DNA from: Capronia americana | Lineage: Eukaryota; Ascomycota; Eurotiomycetes; Chaetothyriales; Herpotrichiellaceae | NCBI GenBank assembly: GCA_016110215.1 | Contig: JADWQD010000001.1 | Span: 372,001-436,000, forward strand | Direction of reading: 5' to 3' | DNA: 64,000 nt | Part shown: positions 33,617 through 44,380 of the stretch, in pieces | Layout of the letters: every line of letters begins with the position of its first letter | How positions within the stretch are numbered: the stretch's first letter is position 1 | Made by a program: the position numbers and the translations under genes | The notes under the pieces: model-generated | The model's database searches: none | Seen by the model: only the letters and a program-made list of their open reading frames with translations | What the model was told of the DNA's origin: nothing

Positions 33617-35417
33617 TCAATGCATTCTTTCTGTATCCGCATATTCAGTCTTCTGCTCCGTGACCACTGTATTCTTCTCTGATTTTCCTGCAAGTGAGTT
33701 TCTTCGGCCCGTCTCTTGAACTCTATCCTGGAGACGCTCTCGAGCTTCGCCCTTGACAAAAATATAATCAATCTCTTCTAGAGTCATCTTGGTGGTCTAA
33801 CGGGAGTCAGCAGGACTTTTCAATGACCGAAGAATTTCACGAGCTTCCTTACCTCTGGCAGGAAAAAGTACACGAACGGAATGCTCAGAGCTGTCAAAAT
33901 CACAAACAAAAGATAAATCTTCCAGCCGGTATGCTTGACTGCCGTAGGTGTCATTTGCACAATCACCTTGGAAACCGTCAGCACGACATTCACGGGTGAG
34001 GCGCAAACTTACGAATGTGCAAAGCCACTCAGAAAAGACTCCTACGGCTGAGCCGACGTGGCGGAGCTGGAGTGGGGTGATTTCTGGTGCATATATCCAG
34101 GGTGTGGCATTCCACGACATGCCGAAGGTGATCTGAAAGAGGATGAGCATCGCCAACGCCAAATTGTTGGAGGAGTCGGTATTGACAGCGATGCCGGCCG
34201 TGAATAGTACGAGCGAGATAAGGAGCACGATTGAACCGATCAAGAGGGTGGGCCGGCGGCCATACTTGTCCAGGTAATAAATCGGAGGTAGAGTGCCAAC
34301 CCAAAAAGCAATCTGGATGAAACCAGCGACGAGGCTGCTAGTGTTGCTCGACAGCCCCATGTTTTGCTCCAGGACAATTGTGACGTAGAAGACAATGACA
34401 TTAATGCCAGTGAACTGTTGGAAGAATTGCACCATAAAGCACAGGACAAGCCGGCGCAAGGGCTTGAGGTCGCTCTGTCCGCGGAGTTGCTTCCAACTAA
34501 AGCTCGGCTGTTGTTTCTCAAGCTCAAGGGCCTCCTCCATTTCGTTCTTGATGAATTGAACCTGTTCGCTGTCCTCGGTGGTATCCATGAGTCTCGCCAG
34601 TACTGTAACTGCCTCTGTTTTGCGACCATGAGAGTACAGCCATCGGGGTGTTTCTGGGAGGAACGGCATGGTGGCCATGGTGATCAAAGCGAAGATGTTT
34701 TGAAAGGCAATTGGGAAGCGCCACACAACCTCTCCCGTGAGCGTGCGAACGGTCGCAAAGTCTACGGCCGCCCGTTAGTATCCTCAGTTGTTGACAAAAA
34801 TCAATCACGTCTCTCTCAGAACGAAACAGTGTTTCGGGAATATTACTCACCGATCCAATAAGCGAGCACAATGCCGGCAATGACGATCGAGAGCTGCACA
34901 GCGACCATTTGCCCTCGCCGGTGACTCCGAGCCGTTTCAGATACGTAGACAGGAATTGTAGACGTATTCATGCCATTTCCTAGGCCAGAGATAAGTCTTC
35001 CAGCAATGAGCTGACCAGCGCCATAGGTTGCTGTTTGTATGATGGCACCGACGACCATGACAGAACAGCCAATAAGGATCGTTTTCCGTCTCCCAAGCAC
35101 ATTGCCCCAGACCGCAGCAACCATACAACCTGCGAGGCAGCCGATGTTGTACAACGCAACCTGAGATCTCCGTCAGAAAGCTGCCACACTAGCGAAACAA
35201 CAGTAACGAAGCCAGAGACGGTGTGCCATCCAGGTGCGGAGAGACTCACAATTGTCCCAAGGTAACTGGCGCTGGGGTTACCGATGGCATCGAGGAAAGA
35301 AGGCTGAGCGACGAGCCCTCCCAAGACCCCTTGATCATAGCCGAACAGGACGTAGCAGGATCCCGACGAGAGAGTGATGGCCCAAACCAGGGCTGATCCT
35401 CGTAAATTTTGAAACAT
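33617..35417 (-). CDS. MFS hexose-type sugar transporter
   Basis: Five exons on minus: 35417-35250, 35160-34851, 34761-34013, 33966-33853, 33796-33617; 506 aa. Sugar-porter marks are complete: FGYDQGVLGG in TM1, GNVLGRRKT after TM2, AGRLISGLGNGM, PETPRWL in the central loop, QQFTGINVIVFY in TM7, DKYGRRP, and FLPETTKMTLEEID at the end. These fit a proton-coupled or facilitated monosaccharide carrier of the plasma membrane. The C-terminal tail is hydrophilic and short. An upstream in-frame TTG was not taken as start because ATG 35417 (MFQNLRGSALVWAI) begins the family-like sequence. Confidence 0.92.
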
Positions 35418-36048
35418 GGCGATGGTGGCGCAGTCCCCTTGCAATGAGGCGAGTGAGAAGATACGAGGTCGTAATCATGCACCAGATCTCGCGGTTCCAG
35501 GAATTCACACCTTTATGGGGACCCCAAGTGACCATGCATGGAATCCGGGGTTGTTTCGGGGTAGGGGAAGACACGGCACGTTAGTGTGTAGCCGCACGTG
35601 AAATCCACGGATTTCGAATCCCAGGACAAGACCCACATGAGAACCATAAGTACTCTGCAAGGCACTCTTTGAAGGTATTAGTTAGTCTCATCCAGTAATT
35701 AAGTAGCAGATCGCGGCCTGACTTGGATCCATTCACGGAAAGACGCCGGGAGACATTAAGAAAGGACAGACATCGAAGATAGAGCCATGGAAATCGGGTT
35801 GCGCAAAGATTTGCGACTCACTAATTTTGAGATTGCTGCGGATTAGGCTGGAAAGAACAGCTGACCCGCACAGCCTTTTGAATCCCCACGCATTCTGGCA
35901 GGAGGTCCAAGCGCGAAACTTTCACGCGCCATCGTGATTGAGAAGTCGATCAATGGCAGAAAGTAGGAACAAAACGACCAAACGCCGACGCTGATGGTTG
36001 CCTCTGGGAAGGGCCCTGTCGTTGAAAGTAATCCGGCAAGACTGGAAT
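35418..36048. other. Intergenic region
   Basis: 631 bp upstream of the sugar transporter and downstream of the CFD1-like gene. It contains no supported gene; it should hold the transporter promoter. Confidence 0.35.
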
Positions 36049-37017
36049 TTATGGACCTGATACCTCCTGTATCTTCTTATGTATGCTGCTAGCGAAGTCT
36101 GAGAATATGGGGCACAGGCCGCATGATTTGTAGCGTTCAACAAGCTCAGTCTGTTGACTTGAAGAGTGATGGCCGTTCGTTGTCGTGATTTCACCGGTGG
36201 TGCTCGGGGCATCCTGGGCCCCCTCGACCAAGGCACCGAATCCAGTATCAATAGGAACGGAGCCTAGAAAAGGAATGTTGGCCTCCCTTGCCATGATCTG
36301 CCCACCGCCTTTGCTGAAGACATTGCTTATTTCACCGCAGCATGGACACATATACCCAGCCATGTTCTCGATCACCCCTAGTACCGGAACTTGTGTCTTA
36401 ACGCAGAAATTCAGCTCTTTGCGCACATCAGCCGTTGCGATGGCCTGCGGAGTAGTGACGACCACCGCACCGGACAGCTTCGGTCTACTGTCAATGTCGA
36501 GGTGTAGACCGTTACCATTGGCAACCGCCGCAGGTTGGACATCTGCCGCTAGCTTGTGTAGCTCTTCCACAATGGCAATATGTTCGTCACTTGTGCCAGG
36601 AGGAGTGTCAATAAGGAGATATTCTGTATTTGGCGGCCACATGACGTCCGAGACGAATTGCCTGACCATTGCGGTCTTCTTTGGCCCACGCCATATGACA
36701 GCCGAGGAACGAGACGGTAGGAGGAACGCTAGTGATAACGCGTGGAGGGACCCCCGTCTGGGTATGTCATCGTCACTTGCATCTCTTGCATCATGCACCT
36801 TCACAGGCAGCCAGCCGCCTGGGGCTTGCGTGACTTTCTTGTCTTCAAGATTTAGGAGACGAGGGATGCTTGGGCCGGTAAGGTCGATGTCCAGGATGCC
36901 AACATTGTGACCCTGCTGGGAAAGTGAAAGGGCGAGTTGAAGTGTCACACTCGATTTCCCCACGCCGCCCTTGCCCGATAGCACCAGGACGACATGCTTG
37001 ACGTTCTCGAGGCCCAT
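36049..37017 (-). CDS. CFD1: Cytosolic Fe-S cluster assembly P-loop NTPase, CFD1-type
   Basis: A single exon of 322 aa. A deviant Walker A motif GKGGVGKSS lies at 15-23, then DIDLTGPSIPRLL, LIDTPPGTSDEH, and ENMAGYMCPCCGE carrying the CxxC (CPCC) pair that bridges a [4Fe-4S] cluster between subunits. It lacks the N-terminal ferredoxin-like four-Cys motif of NBP35, which points to CFD1, NBP35's scaffold partner. Role: cytosolic assembly of Fe-S clusters for nuclear and cytosolic proteins. A short insert around NGNGLHLDIDSRP is lineage-specific. Essential in yeast; expected single copy. Confidence 0.93.
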   Translation of the reverse strand: MGLENVKHVVLVLSGKGGVGKSSVTLQLALSLSQQGHNVGILDIDLTGPSIPRLLNLEDKKVTQAPGGWLPVKVHDARDASDDDIPRRGSLHALSLAFLLPSRSSAVIWRGPKKTAMVRQFVSDVMWPPNTEYLLIDTPPGTSDEHIAIVEELHKLAADVQPAAVANGNGLHLDIDSRPKLSGAVVVTTPQAIATADVRKELNFCVKTQVPVLGVIENMAGYMCPCCGEISNVFSKGGGQIMAREANIPFLGSVPIDTGFGALVEGAQDAPSTTGEITTTNGHHSSSQQTELVERYKSCGLCPIFSDFASSIHKKIQEVSGP

Positions 37018-38372
37018 AGTGAAGAAGCCGTGACGGCCAGGTACAGGACATACAAAGAGGTAGGAGTAATTTGAGAGATACGGGCTATCTCGCAGGTATG
37101 GACATTTGTAACAGACCTCTTCGACAAAGAATTGTTAAGCAGGTGGAGATCGGCGGTTCTCGCGTCATGTGGTGGCGGCGGCAGCAGCAGCAGCAGGCGA
37201 TCCAGCCTCGAAAGCTGCAATTGGCTGCCCTCCAGTATGTGGCTCAGCCTCGCAGACCTTCACTTTTGGGCGCCCCTCGGCTCTGTCAGATCGAGGTGCG
37301 GGGTATGTGGCGTTGAACATCCAGGCACCAAAAATCGGGTATTGGTGGGCTTGGGCGTTCTCTGACGCCCCCTGTGTTAAGTGATACATCTTCTCTTGTT
37401 GTGTACAAGATCAGGTTACGGTTTCACAGCTTCGTGCTGCATTGCAGATACTGGGCCCGAGATCTGGACTTCCTGGATCGTGTGGTGTCTGTCCTGTTCA
37501 ATATAGCTTGATAGGCTAACGGTGTACGAATCACAAACTGTCTTGCTCAACATCACTGTTCCACCTCATCTCCCCGGAACATGTGCAACTGAAGAATCTC
37601 ACGATTAGGGCGATGGAGCACGTGCGCGCCGCGATGGCTGGTCTTCGCAATTGGCCCTTGTACTATTTGTTTTCCGGGCAGCGCTCAAAGACAGACAGCA
37701 GGAGACGGGGCCAAGATAGCGGCGCTCGTGGCCTGACTTAATTCACTACATCGAGATACGAATACTCAGCACTTGTGTACAAGTACTCGTAGGCATCATT
37801 TCGGTCGGTTCTTCCGGAATCATCTGTCAAAGTATGACGCAGCAATGCTAGCGCCGCTAGTCCAGAATTTTCACTAAAAGGACCCGGAGCAGGGATGCAG
37901 GTCATCGGCGCGAATCGGCGGTGTTTGCAGGCATCTGACTGGGTGCTTTTGCTCTTACTCCGCGCCCAAAAATTCGAACAGGCGGTGTCCCAGTGCCCAC
38001 CTCTTAACGGCGGCACACAGTAAGGCAACTTCTCTTTCTGGTGCAACATCAACAGTGAAGCGCACAAATTCGCCTCTCCCCAAACCTCGACCGCGCACTT
38101 TTTTTTGGATTGAAGCTCCCTCAAGTGCACAAGAAATTTCTCATTCCACTGCTCTTGTCTGCCAGCCCGGATTGACGTACACTCTACACTGTTCACTTGC
38201 CCACCATTGAGCAGCCTCGGATTTGGAAATTTTGCTGAGGCATTTTTGAGCCAACCCACAAACTTCACCACCTCAATCGTAGATCTGGCGAAATTCACCA
38301 GTCTGTCGATTTGACCTGGTGGACGGCTGTTACAGCCACCTTTTCTCCCCAGTGACTTCTAGTAGCATCTCT
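37018..38372. other. Divergent upstream region of CFD1 and SPE2
   Basis: About 1.35 kb upstream of CFD1 (minus) and of the SPE2 leader (plus). It includes a GCAGCAGCAGCAG run near 37180. A 186-codon minus-strand frame (37738-38298) lacks a domain and lies where the long SPE2 leader or promoter should be, so it is not called. Confidence 0.4.
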
Positions 38373-38576
38373 ATGAGCCGCAAAGATCTGCTACGATTCC
38401 TATCAAAGCCAGCAAAGTATGCTTCTCTCTCGAGTCGTAACTGCACCGCTGACCTCTACCAAGGCCCAGATAACACCAGCCACTTGAGAGACCCAGAATA
38501 CATTGACCTCACATCAGACGTCTTCCAGGAAGACTCTCTTGAGAACGCACAAATATCGCATTCGGTATCCCCATAG
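38373..38576 (+). CDS. Candidate upstream ORF of S-adenosylmethionine decarboxylase, 67 aa
   Basis: ATG 38373 to TAG 38576, starting MSRKDLLRFLSKPAKYASLS, with an acidic stretch (EYIDLTSDVFQEDS). It lies 330 bp before the SPE2 start codon on the same strand; I saw no other ATG between 38577 and the main ATG at 38907. AdoMetDC is translationally controlled by polyamines through upstream ORFs in mammals and plants, which makes a regulatory uORF plausible here. The sequence does not resemble the mammalian MAGDIS peptide. Its presence on the mRNA depends on where transcription starts, which cannot be seen. Confidence 0.4.
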   Translation: MSRKDLLRFLSKPAKYASLSSRNCTADLYQGPDNTSHLRDPEYIDLTSDVFQEDSLENAQISHSVSP

Positions 38577-38906
38577 ATATCGAAGATCCACCGGAAAAGG
38601 TCTAAAAATATTGCCCACAATTCCGTTCGTGAAGAAGATCTTCTTCCTCCTCTCCTCCTCCCGGCCTCCATAACGACCCTTCAGAAGGGAATTCAATATC
38701 ATTCAAACACTGCTGCTGGCAAAAGCCAGCCTCCTATCCTCCCACCGCATAGTGGGCCTTCTCTTCTCAGGCGGACACCGCATTGTTCGTCTGGGTGGCA
38801 GATAGTGCTTCACTGACTCGTCAGATCAGTGGTTCTTCACCTTCTTGCCAAAACCACTCCGACTCTCTTTCCAGACAAGGACACTGTCCACGTTCTCGAC
38901 AAGGAT

Positions 38907-40473
38907 ATGGTAAACATTGGGATCCCCAAAAATTATACAACTTCGCCATCGAGTTTTAGTCATACCCCGTCCTTGACTATCAATCGTGAAGTTGCGCTAG
39001 ATCTCGACTCTAGCAATGCATTCGAAGGTTCGAGGTCCTTCATCCATGAGGTCCGCTTGTGTCTGACGCTGTTTAGGTCCCGAGAAACTCTTAGAAGTAT
39101 GGTTCAGTCCATCGCCCGATGCCCTTCAGGGCTGCTCCGAGCCAACGGGACTCAAGGCTGTCCCCGCCGAAGTCTGGAAGACAATGCTTGATCTGGTCAA
39201 TTGCAAAGTCTTGTCTATTGTCGAGTCCGAAGATGTAGATGCCTATCTCCTCTCGGAGTCGAGCATGTTTGTCTTCCCTCACAAGCTCATCTTGAAGACA
39301 TGCGGCACGACGACTTTGCTGTGTGGTCTTCCCCGCATCCTCGAGATCGCGGTACTCTTTGGAGGATTCACCCGGGCCACTGCACCTCCCTCCAACGGCA
39401 TTGTCGTGGCAGCTGCGCCGTACCGAGTCTTCTACAGTCGGAAGAACTACTTGTTCCCTGACCGCCAACATGGACCACACCGCAGCTGGCGCAATGAAGT
39501 GCACACTTTGGACAAGCTCTTCGTTGGAGGGAGTGCCTACATGATTGGGAAGATGAATGGCGAACACTGGTACCTCTATTTGACCGAACCATACACCATG
39601 TTGACACCGCCTGCAAGCCCTAGAAGCATGGATAGTCCAGGCACGGAGACAAAAGTTTTGGATCTACCAACCTCTTTTGTGGTTGATCGTGGCTCGAAGG
39701 TTTGCCAAGGTGAAGACGAAACACTGGAGATTCTCATGACTGATTTGGACGAGGAGAATGCCAGGCAATTCTACCTCGACCATGCGAGTGCGGTCGCAGA
39801 AGATCAGTGGAGAGGATCCCAGAGAGAAAGAGATGATCACGTTGACGTGTTCAGCAATGCTTCCGATGACGACACTGACATTTCCATCAAGGAGGAAGCT
39901 TATCCATCCGAACTCACCACCGAAGGCCATGCTCTTGGCACCGTCGTGTCTGAATCGTGCGGCCTTTCCAACGTCTACCCAAGCGACAAATATCCCGATG
40001 CACGAGTGGACGCGTATCTCTTCACTCCGTGCGGCTTCTCCGCCAATGGCGTCATTCCAGCTCCCGATGGCGGGAGAGGAACACATTACTTCACAGTTCA
40101 TGTCACGCCAGAACCGATTTGCTCCTATGCTTCATTCGAGACCAATGTTCCCTGTGGCCAGAAGGGGCGTGAGACCGCCGATATCATTCAGCACGTAGTG
40201 GATATCTTCAAGCCAGGTCGTTTCTCCGTCACCCTCTTCGAGGCCACATCAAGCTACGAGGAGAAGCTCTGTGCTGACCATGATGAGGTCGCCCAAATCC
40301 GAATCTTAGAACGACAGGCCGCACGGCGCAACACGAAAATGGATGCTATCAAAGGGTATCGTCGTGTCGATCGGATTGTTCACGATCTGGATGGCTATGA
40401 CTTGGTGTTTCGATACTACGAGCGACATGACTGGAAGGGTGGTGCACCACGCATTGGCGAAAGTGGTATGTGA
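38907..40473 (+). CDS. SPE2: S-adenosylmethionine decarboxylase proenzyme
   Basis: Exons 38907-39027 and 39077-40473 (49-bp intron, phase 1, branch TCTGAC); 505 aa. The intron joins SSNAFEG to PEKLLEVWF, the conserved start of the family. The self-cleavage site is LLSESSMFVFP, with the pyruvoyl Ser102 after Glu101; the catalytic Cys is in LKTCGTTTLL (Cys116). The enzyme makes decarboxylated SAM for spermidine synthesis and matures by autocleavage into two chains. It is longer than the roughly 400-aa yeast protein because of a polar, acidic insert around residues 260-340. The first ATG of the main frame was used. Confidence 0.94.
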
Positions 40474-41086
40474 GGATAGCATGATGGTGGTGGCAGCTAT
40501 TGTGGTTTGTGCCTAAGCTCAAGAAGTGGGAGATGCTGTGGTGGCAGTCTGCACGAGCTCCCTTGAGCTGAAACGTTGTTCGTCTTGATGGCCTTGCTGC
40601 CTACTTCCACTCTTTCAAATCAAATGGCCCGGAGTAGTCGATACTTGGATATTGGAGAACAAGCTTGCCCCTGATCAGTCAGTTCTTGGTTGACAATACC
40701 TGGTTATTGAATACAGGAGCACGATAATCCGTAGCATTTGACATTCTCCCGTCCTATCGAATGGTATCAAGTCGATCTATGTAGTAATGAAGGATGAAGT
40801 GTGTTTCAGCTGACTGAGGGTGCCCGGCCTCGCTTAAGTCGGCGAGGCTGAAGTTCGGGCAAACTTGCCAAATTCGACGAGCGTCGCGCCTTCGTCATTG
40901 TTGCCTCTGGCTTCCCTTTCACACCTTCGTCTTGCACTATCTGGGGTTCAGCCATAAATCCAGACGTTGTCACCTTCTTCGCCTCCATCAGGCTTGCCTA
41001 GGCCGTAGAGCTACACACAGTCGTTCTTCAAGCCGATATTATCCTTATTCAGCTCTCCCTCCATCACCTCGCACACCCTCGCGACT
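40474..41086. other. Intergenic region between SPE2 and TAF11
   Basis: 613 bp: the 3' flank of SPE2 and the promoter of the TAF11-like gene. No supported feature. Confidence 0.35.
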
Positions 41087-42154
41087 ATGGCGAGCTCTCC
41101 TCCAGCTCCGTTCTCCGCGGCCCTTCCAAACCCCAAGAAGCGCGCCTCGATGAGCTCACAGACCTCTGCACAAGGCGCATCAAAAAGACCGAAATTGCAC
41201 CCTCTCCGGCAAACTTCATTTCCCGCCCAAGACGCGAGCGGACGATACGGATCCGCGGTGACGAGTGCTCGCTCTGACACTGGCAGTGTCGCCAACAGTC
41301 TCCTTTCGGGACTAAGCGGCAAAGTAAAAGGCCGTGGAAGAGGAAGACCGAGGAAATCAGCCCAACTTGACCAAGACGACGTACGCTCTTCCCACCAGAT
41401 TCCCGGCGATGCGACGAGTCAGATCGATGGCAATGACAGGGCCGCACGTCGCGGGACGAAATCAGTGGTTAGTGCGAGATCAGGCGCAGCTGAACAGGAA
41501 GAGGATGACGAGGGTGACATTGACGAATTGGTTGAGAACATGGACGAGCAAGAGAGACGGCAAGCGGAAGAAGAGGAAATCCGTCAAGAGCAGCGCCGAG
41601 AACGGCTTGCCGAGACTCTTGACCCCGATCAATACGCACGGTACAATCAATGGCGTGCTCTCTCACTCAACAACACTACTGTTAAACGCCTGGTCAACTC
41701 GATCGTGTCGCAGTCGGTGACTACTGCCCCTCTACAGGCGATCAGGATCTACGGCAAATGGTTCGTGGGCGAGATTGTGGAGAGAGCCCGAGAGGTACAG
41801 ATCGAATGGGCAAAGGCATACGAGGAGACGAGAAAGGAGGAGCGAGAACGACGAGGGAAGGAATTGGAGGCGTTGGAAGAGAAGCAGAAGCAAGTCAATG
41901 GCGCCGACCCCCAGTCGCGATTGATTGCCAGAGACATCGAGCGGTTAAAGCAGGAAGTCAAGGCATACATTCCCAATCCCCACAAGGGCGGACTCTTACC
42001 AGATCACCTCCGAGAAGCTTTGCGCAGGTACAAGAATGACGGCGAAGGGGGGGGTGTCGGGTTCCAAGGCCTGAGCCATGGCTTGTTGGGGGTCACTGGG
42101 CCTGCTGCTTGGAGAGTTGGAGATGGTGCCTCTGGGAGGCGGCTCTTCAGATGA
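41087..42154 (+). CDS. TAF11: TFIID subunit TAF11 (TAFII28 histone fold)
   Basis: A single exon of 355 aa. A disordered basic N-terminus has an AT-hook-like GRGRGRPRK near 83-90, then an acidic coiled segment (EEDDEGDIDELVENM). The TAFII28 histone-fold domain follows at about 178-245 (LDPDQYARYNQWRALSLNN...VKRLVNSIVSQS...IYGKWFVGEIVERAR). TAF11 pairs with TAF13 in TFIID and helps dock TBP. The charged helix after the fold (YEETRKEERERRGKELEAL) and the PNPHKGGLLPDHLREALRRY segment are usual in fungal forms. Confidence 0.93.
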   Translation: MASSPPAPFSAALPNPKKRASMSSQTSAQGASKRPKLHPLRQTSFPAQDASGRYGSAVTSARSDTGSVANSLLSGLSGKVKGRGRGRPRKSAQLDQDDVRSSHQIPGDATSQIDGNDRAARRGTKSVVSARSGAAEQEEDDEGDIDELVENMDEQERRQAEEEEIRQEQRRERLAETLDPDQYARYNQWRALSLNNTTVKRLVNSIVSQSVTTAPLQAIRIYGKWFVGEIVERAREVQIEWAKAYEETRKEERERRGKELEALEEKQKQVNGADPQSRLIARDIERLKQEVKAYIPNPHKGGLLPDHLREALRRYKNDGEGGGVGFQGLSHGLLGVTGPAAWRVGDGASGRRLFR

Positions 42155-42715
42155 CCGGAGTTAGCATCTCTGAGACTGGATCCGAACATGGGTAAAAGCC
42201 ACTTGCTCGAAAAGGGAAATGATTTCTCAAGCAACAATTGCTTAGCTGGCATCATTTTGTGGGCGCGCTCATTAAACGATGCAGCCAGTCACCACGCCTG
42301 CCCATCTTCAGGCATCCCGCTACGGAATGCGCACTCCGTCCTGTGTCCACCCACCGGCGCCAGCTTCGACTTCAGGCCTAGGCTGCGAATAAGGAAGAGG
42401 CTACGCTTACTTTGCCCTCCCAGCTGAAGGTGCAGGTCAGGGCAGGTGCAGAAGCTTGGGTTCTTAGCGGTGGCTTGTCATAGTTAGACCCATAAGGTAT
42501 ACGCCACCGGCCGAAGTGAGATCGTTAACGACGGAACGCCTTGAATGTTATGCGACCAGCTTTCCACGACGAGCTCCTCAATGGATCAAACCCGCATCAA
42601 TTACAGAGCGAGACTGCTGCCTCGCTGCATTATTAGCGACCTTGAGTCCCACAAAATTCTTCTTGCGCGCTTTTCATCACTTCTCACCCAACCTTCTCTG
42701 CCACCTGAACCTACC
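42155..42715. other. Intergenic region
   Basis: 561 bp between TAF11 and the next gene, presumably promoter and leader. The main frame of the following gene stays open upstream to 42516 but without a well-placed ATG. Confidence 0.35.
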
Positions 42716-42763
42716 ATGGCAGATGTCTTCATTGCAACGCCCTTCGGCCGCACAACGGAATAG
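42716..42763 (+). promoter_or_regulatory. Overlapping upstream ORF, 15 codons, in strong start context
   Basis: ATG at 42716 in ACCATGG context begins a 15-residue frame (MADVFIATPFGRTTE) ending at TAG 42763. The presumed main ATG at 42723 is 7 nt downstream in another frame and in a weaker context (CAGATGT). Scanning ribosomes should meet the short frame first, which would lower translation of the membrane protein unless leaky scanning occurs. Confidence 0.5.
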
Positions 42764-44048
42764 TTACTACTCGGTAGAAGCTTCTGTCTTCCTCGATGAC
42801 TACAGTCCGGAAATTGTCCGGGCGGACACCTTAGGGCAGAAAGTCGATGGCTTCTTTAAGCGACGAAAGACAAACTGGGCAGATATTCAGCGGAAGTCGA
42901 CGCGAAGAGTGCGGCCGTGGTCACCACTACTTGACTACCTTTGGGATCGCAGATATACGCTTCGCGCAGTGTTGCCCATAACCGGAGCACTTCTCGAACT
43001 CTTTTTGCTGTTATTCCTGTTCTGCACCTATTACACACTCCCAGCCGATCCCGTCACTGGAGCAAAACCGCCTCGAGTCGCCGATCTCTACGCCACCTTC
43101 CCGTTCATCAGCTGCGTCGGGTCTCAAAAGTTAGCTCTGTACCAAGGTTTGACCTTTTGCATCGTCATTCTCGGCATCACGTCGACTGCGATCACGTTTT
43201 ATTTCTGTCGAGATGACCTGCTTGGCTGGCAGGCGCGGAGGGCGGGACTGCTCACCAGTGTCAGCGGAGCTGGACTGAGCATCTGGGTGGTCTTTGCCGC
43301 AGCGACTCCCGACAGGCACCTCCATCTGACCGTAACCGCCGTCAAAGCGATCACGGTTTTCTGCGTCAAGACGACCGGTATGCTTATTGATCACTATGAT
43401 CGCTCAAAATACCCCGGACTTCGGCAGACTGGTGTGGTCAAGGTCTTGATGTGGTGGAGAATCATAACGCTCGCATTCGCTTTCCGTAAGTTTGGCACAA
43501 TTCTCGGGCTGCTGGGTTGGGTGTGATCACGGGTCTTCTGACAATCGATGACAGCTTTGGCGGTGATGACAAACGTTGCCATCTTCGGCTGCAACCACGC
43601 TGACCTGAAAGAGATCCAGACGCCGGGTACGAAGTGCTACCGCATCATGGCTCTCGGGGCACCCGCAGAGTGGCTCTACGCTCTCACCACCGTCTCCTGG
43701 AGTCTCACTATCGCCTTCGACATTTACACTACTCCTATTGTCAGTAAGGTCAAATCTGCACAGGATCAAGCCGAACTGGAGCTGTTGGCGTCGAAACAGT
43801 ACAAAGAATGGAGCACGAGTCAGCATAGCCCTGAAAGCTCCCACTATCTCACTCCTGGCCAGGACGAGGGCACCGATTCAAGTCGATCATCTCTGGACGA
43901 TATCGAGTATGACAAGAGACGAAACGGCTTATACAACATTCTGGATAAGAAGTCAAGTCAGCGACACGACCATAATGAATATTCCTGCAAAGACGAGAAC
44001 GACGCGTATGACCTCGGACAGCCAATGCGAACAAGGGAATGGACCTAA
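42723..44048 (+). CDS. Frag1/DRAM/Sfk1-like multispanning membrane protein
   Basis: Exons 42723-43485 and 43555-44048 (69-bp intron, phase 1); 418 aa. After a cytosolic N-terminus with a basic patch come about six hydrophobic helices: ITGALLELFLLLFLFCTYY, LYQGLTFCIVILGITSTAI, the SVSGAGLSIWVVFAAA region, VKAITVFCVKTTG, WWRIITLAFA/LAVMTNVAIF, and WLYALTTVSWSLTIAFDIY. The segment ATFPFISCVGSQ matches the PyISdxG pattern of the Frag1/DRAM/Sfk1 family, whose members act in lipid or GPI-related membrane traffic and autophagy. The C-terminus is long and polar (SPESSHYLTPGQDEG), likely cytosolic. The family assignment is moderate; the start choice is discussed under the upstream ORF. Confidence 0.65.
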
Positions 44049-44380
44049 TGGAGAACGACCGACAACGCGCCAAGAGAGCGACAATACGGCCTTCGACCTC
44101 GATTTTTGATCTCGTGGCCGAGCCGCGTGAAACCCTTCCAGCTACAAGCTGGTCGCCGTGACACCCGGCTGACATAAGATCTACTTTTAGATGCCTTCTC
44201 CCCGGTTTTACTAGGGAGCCAATATCGTACTGTCCGTGGGGTTGAAAGCATCTATACTAGACTCTGGCCCTCGTCAACTTCATCTCGCCGTTATGGAGAC
44301 GACTTATTGCCAAACAAGTTCCGCCGAGCACCTCAGGTTGAGCCTACAATTTTACCCGACTAACTCCAGTCGTTATCAAC
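44049..44380. other. Intergenic region
   Basis: 332 bp between two plus-strand genes. No supported feature. Confidence 0.35.

Noticed and set aside
36185..36910. 241-codon plus-strand frame
   Set aside because: Fully antisense to the well-supported CFD1 gene, with no recognisable domain.
37738..38298. 186-codon minus-strand frame upstream of SPE2
   Set aside because: No domain; low-complexity Lys/Ser stretches; position fits the SPE2 promoter or leader.
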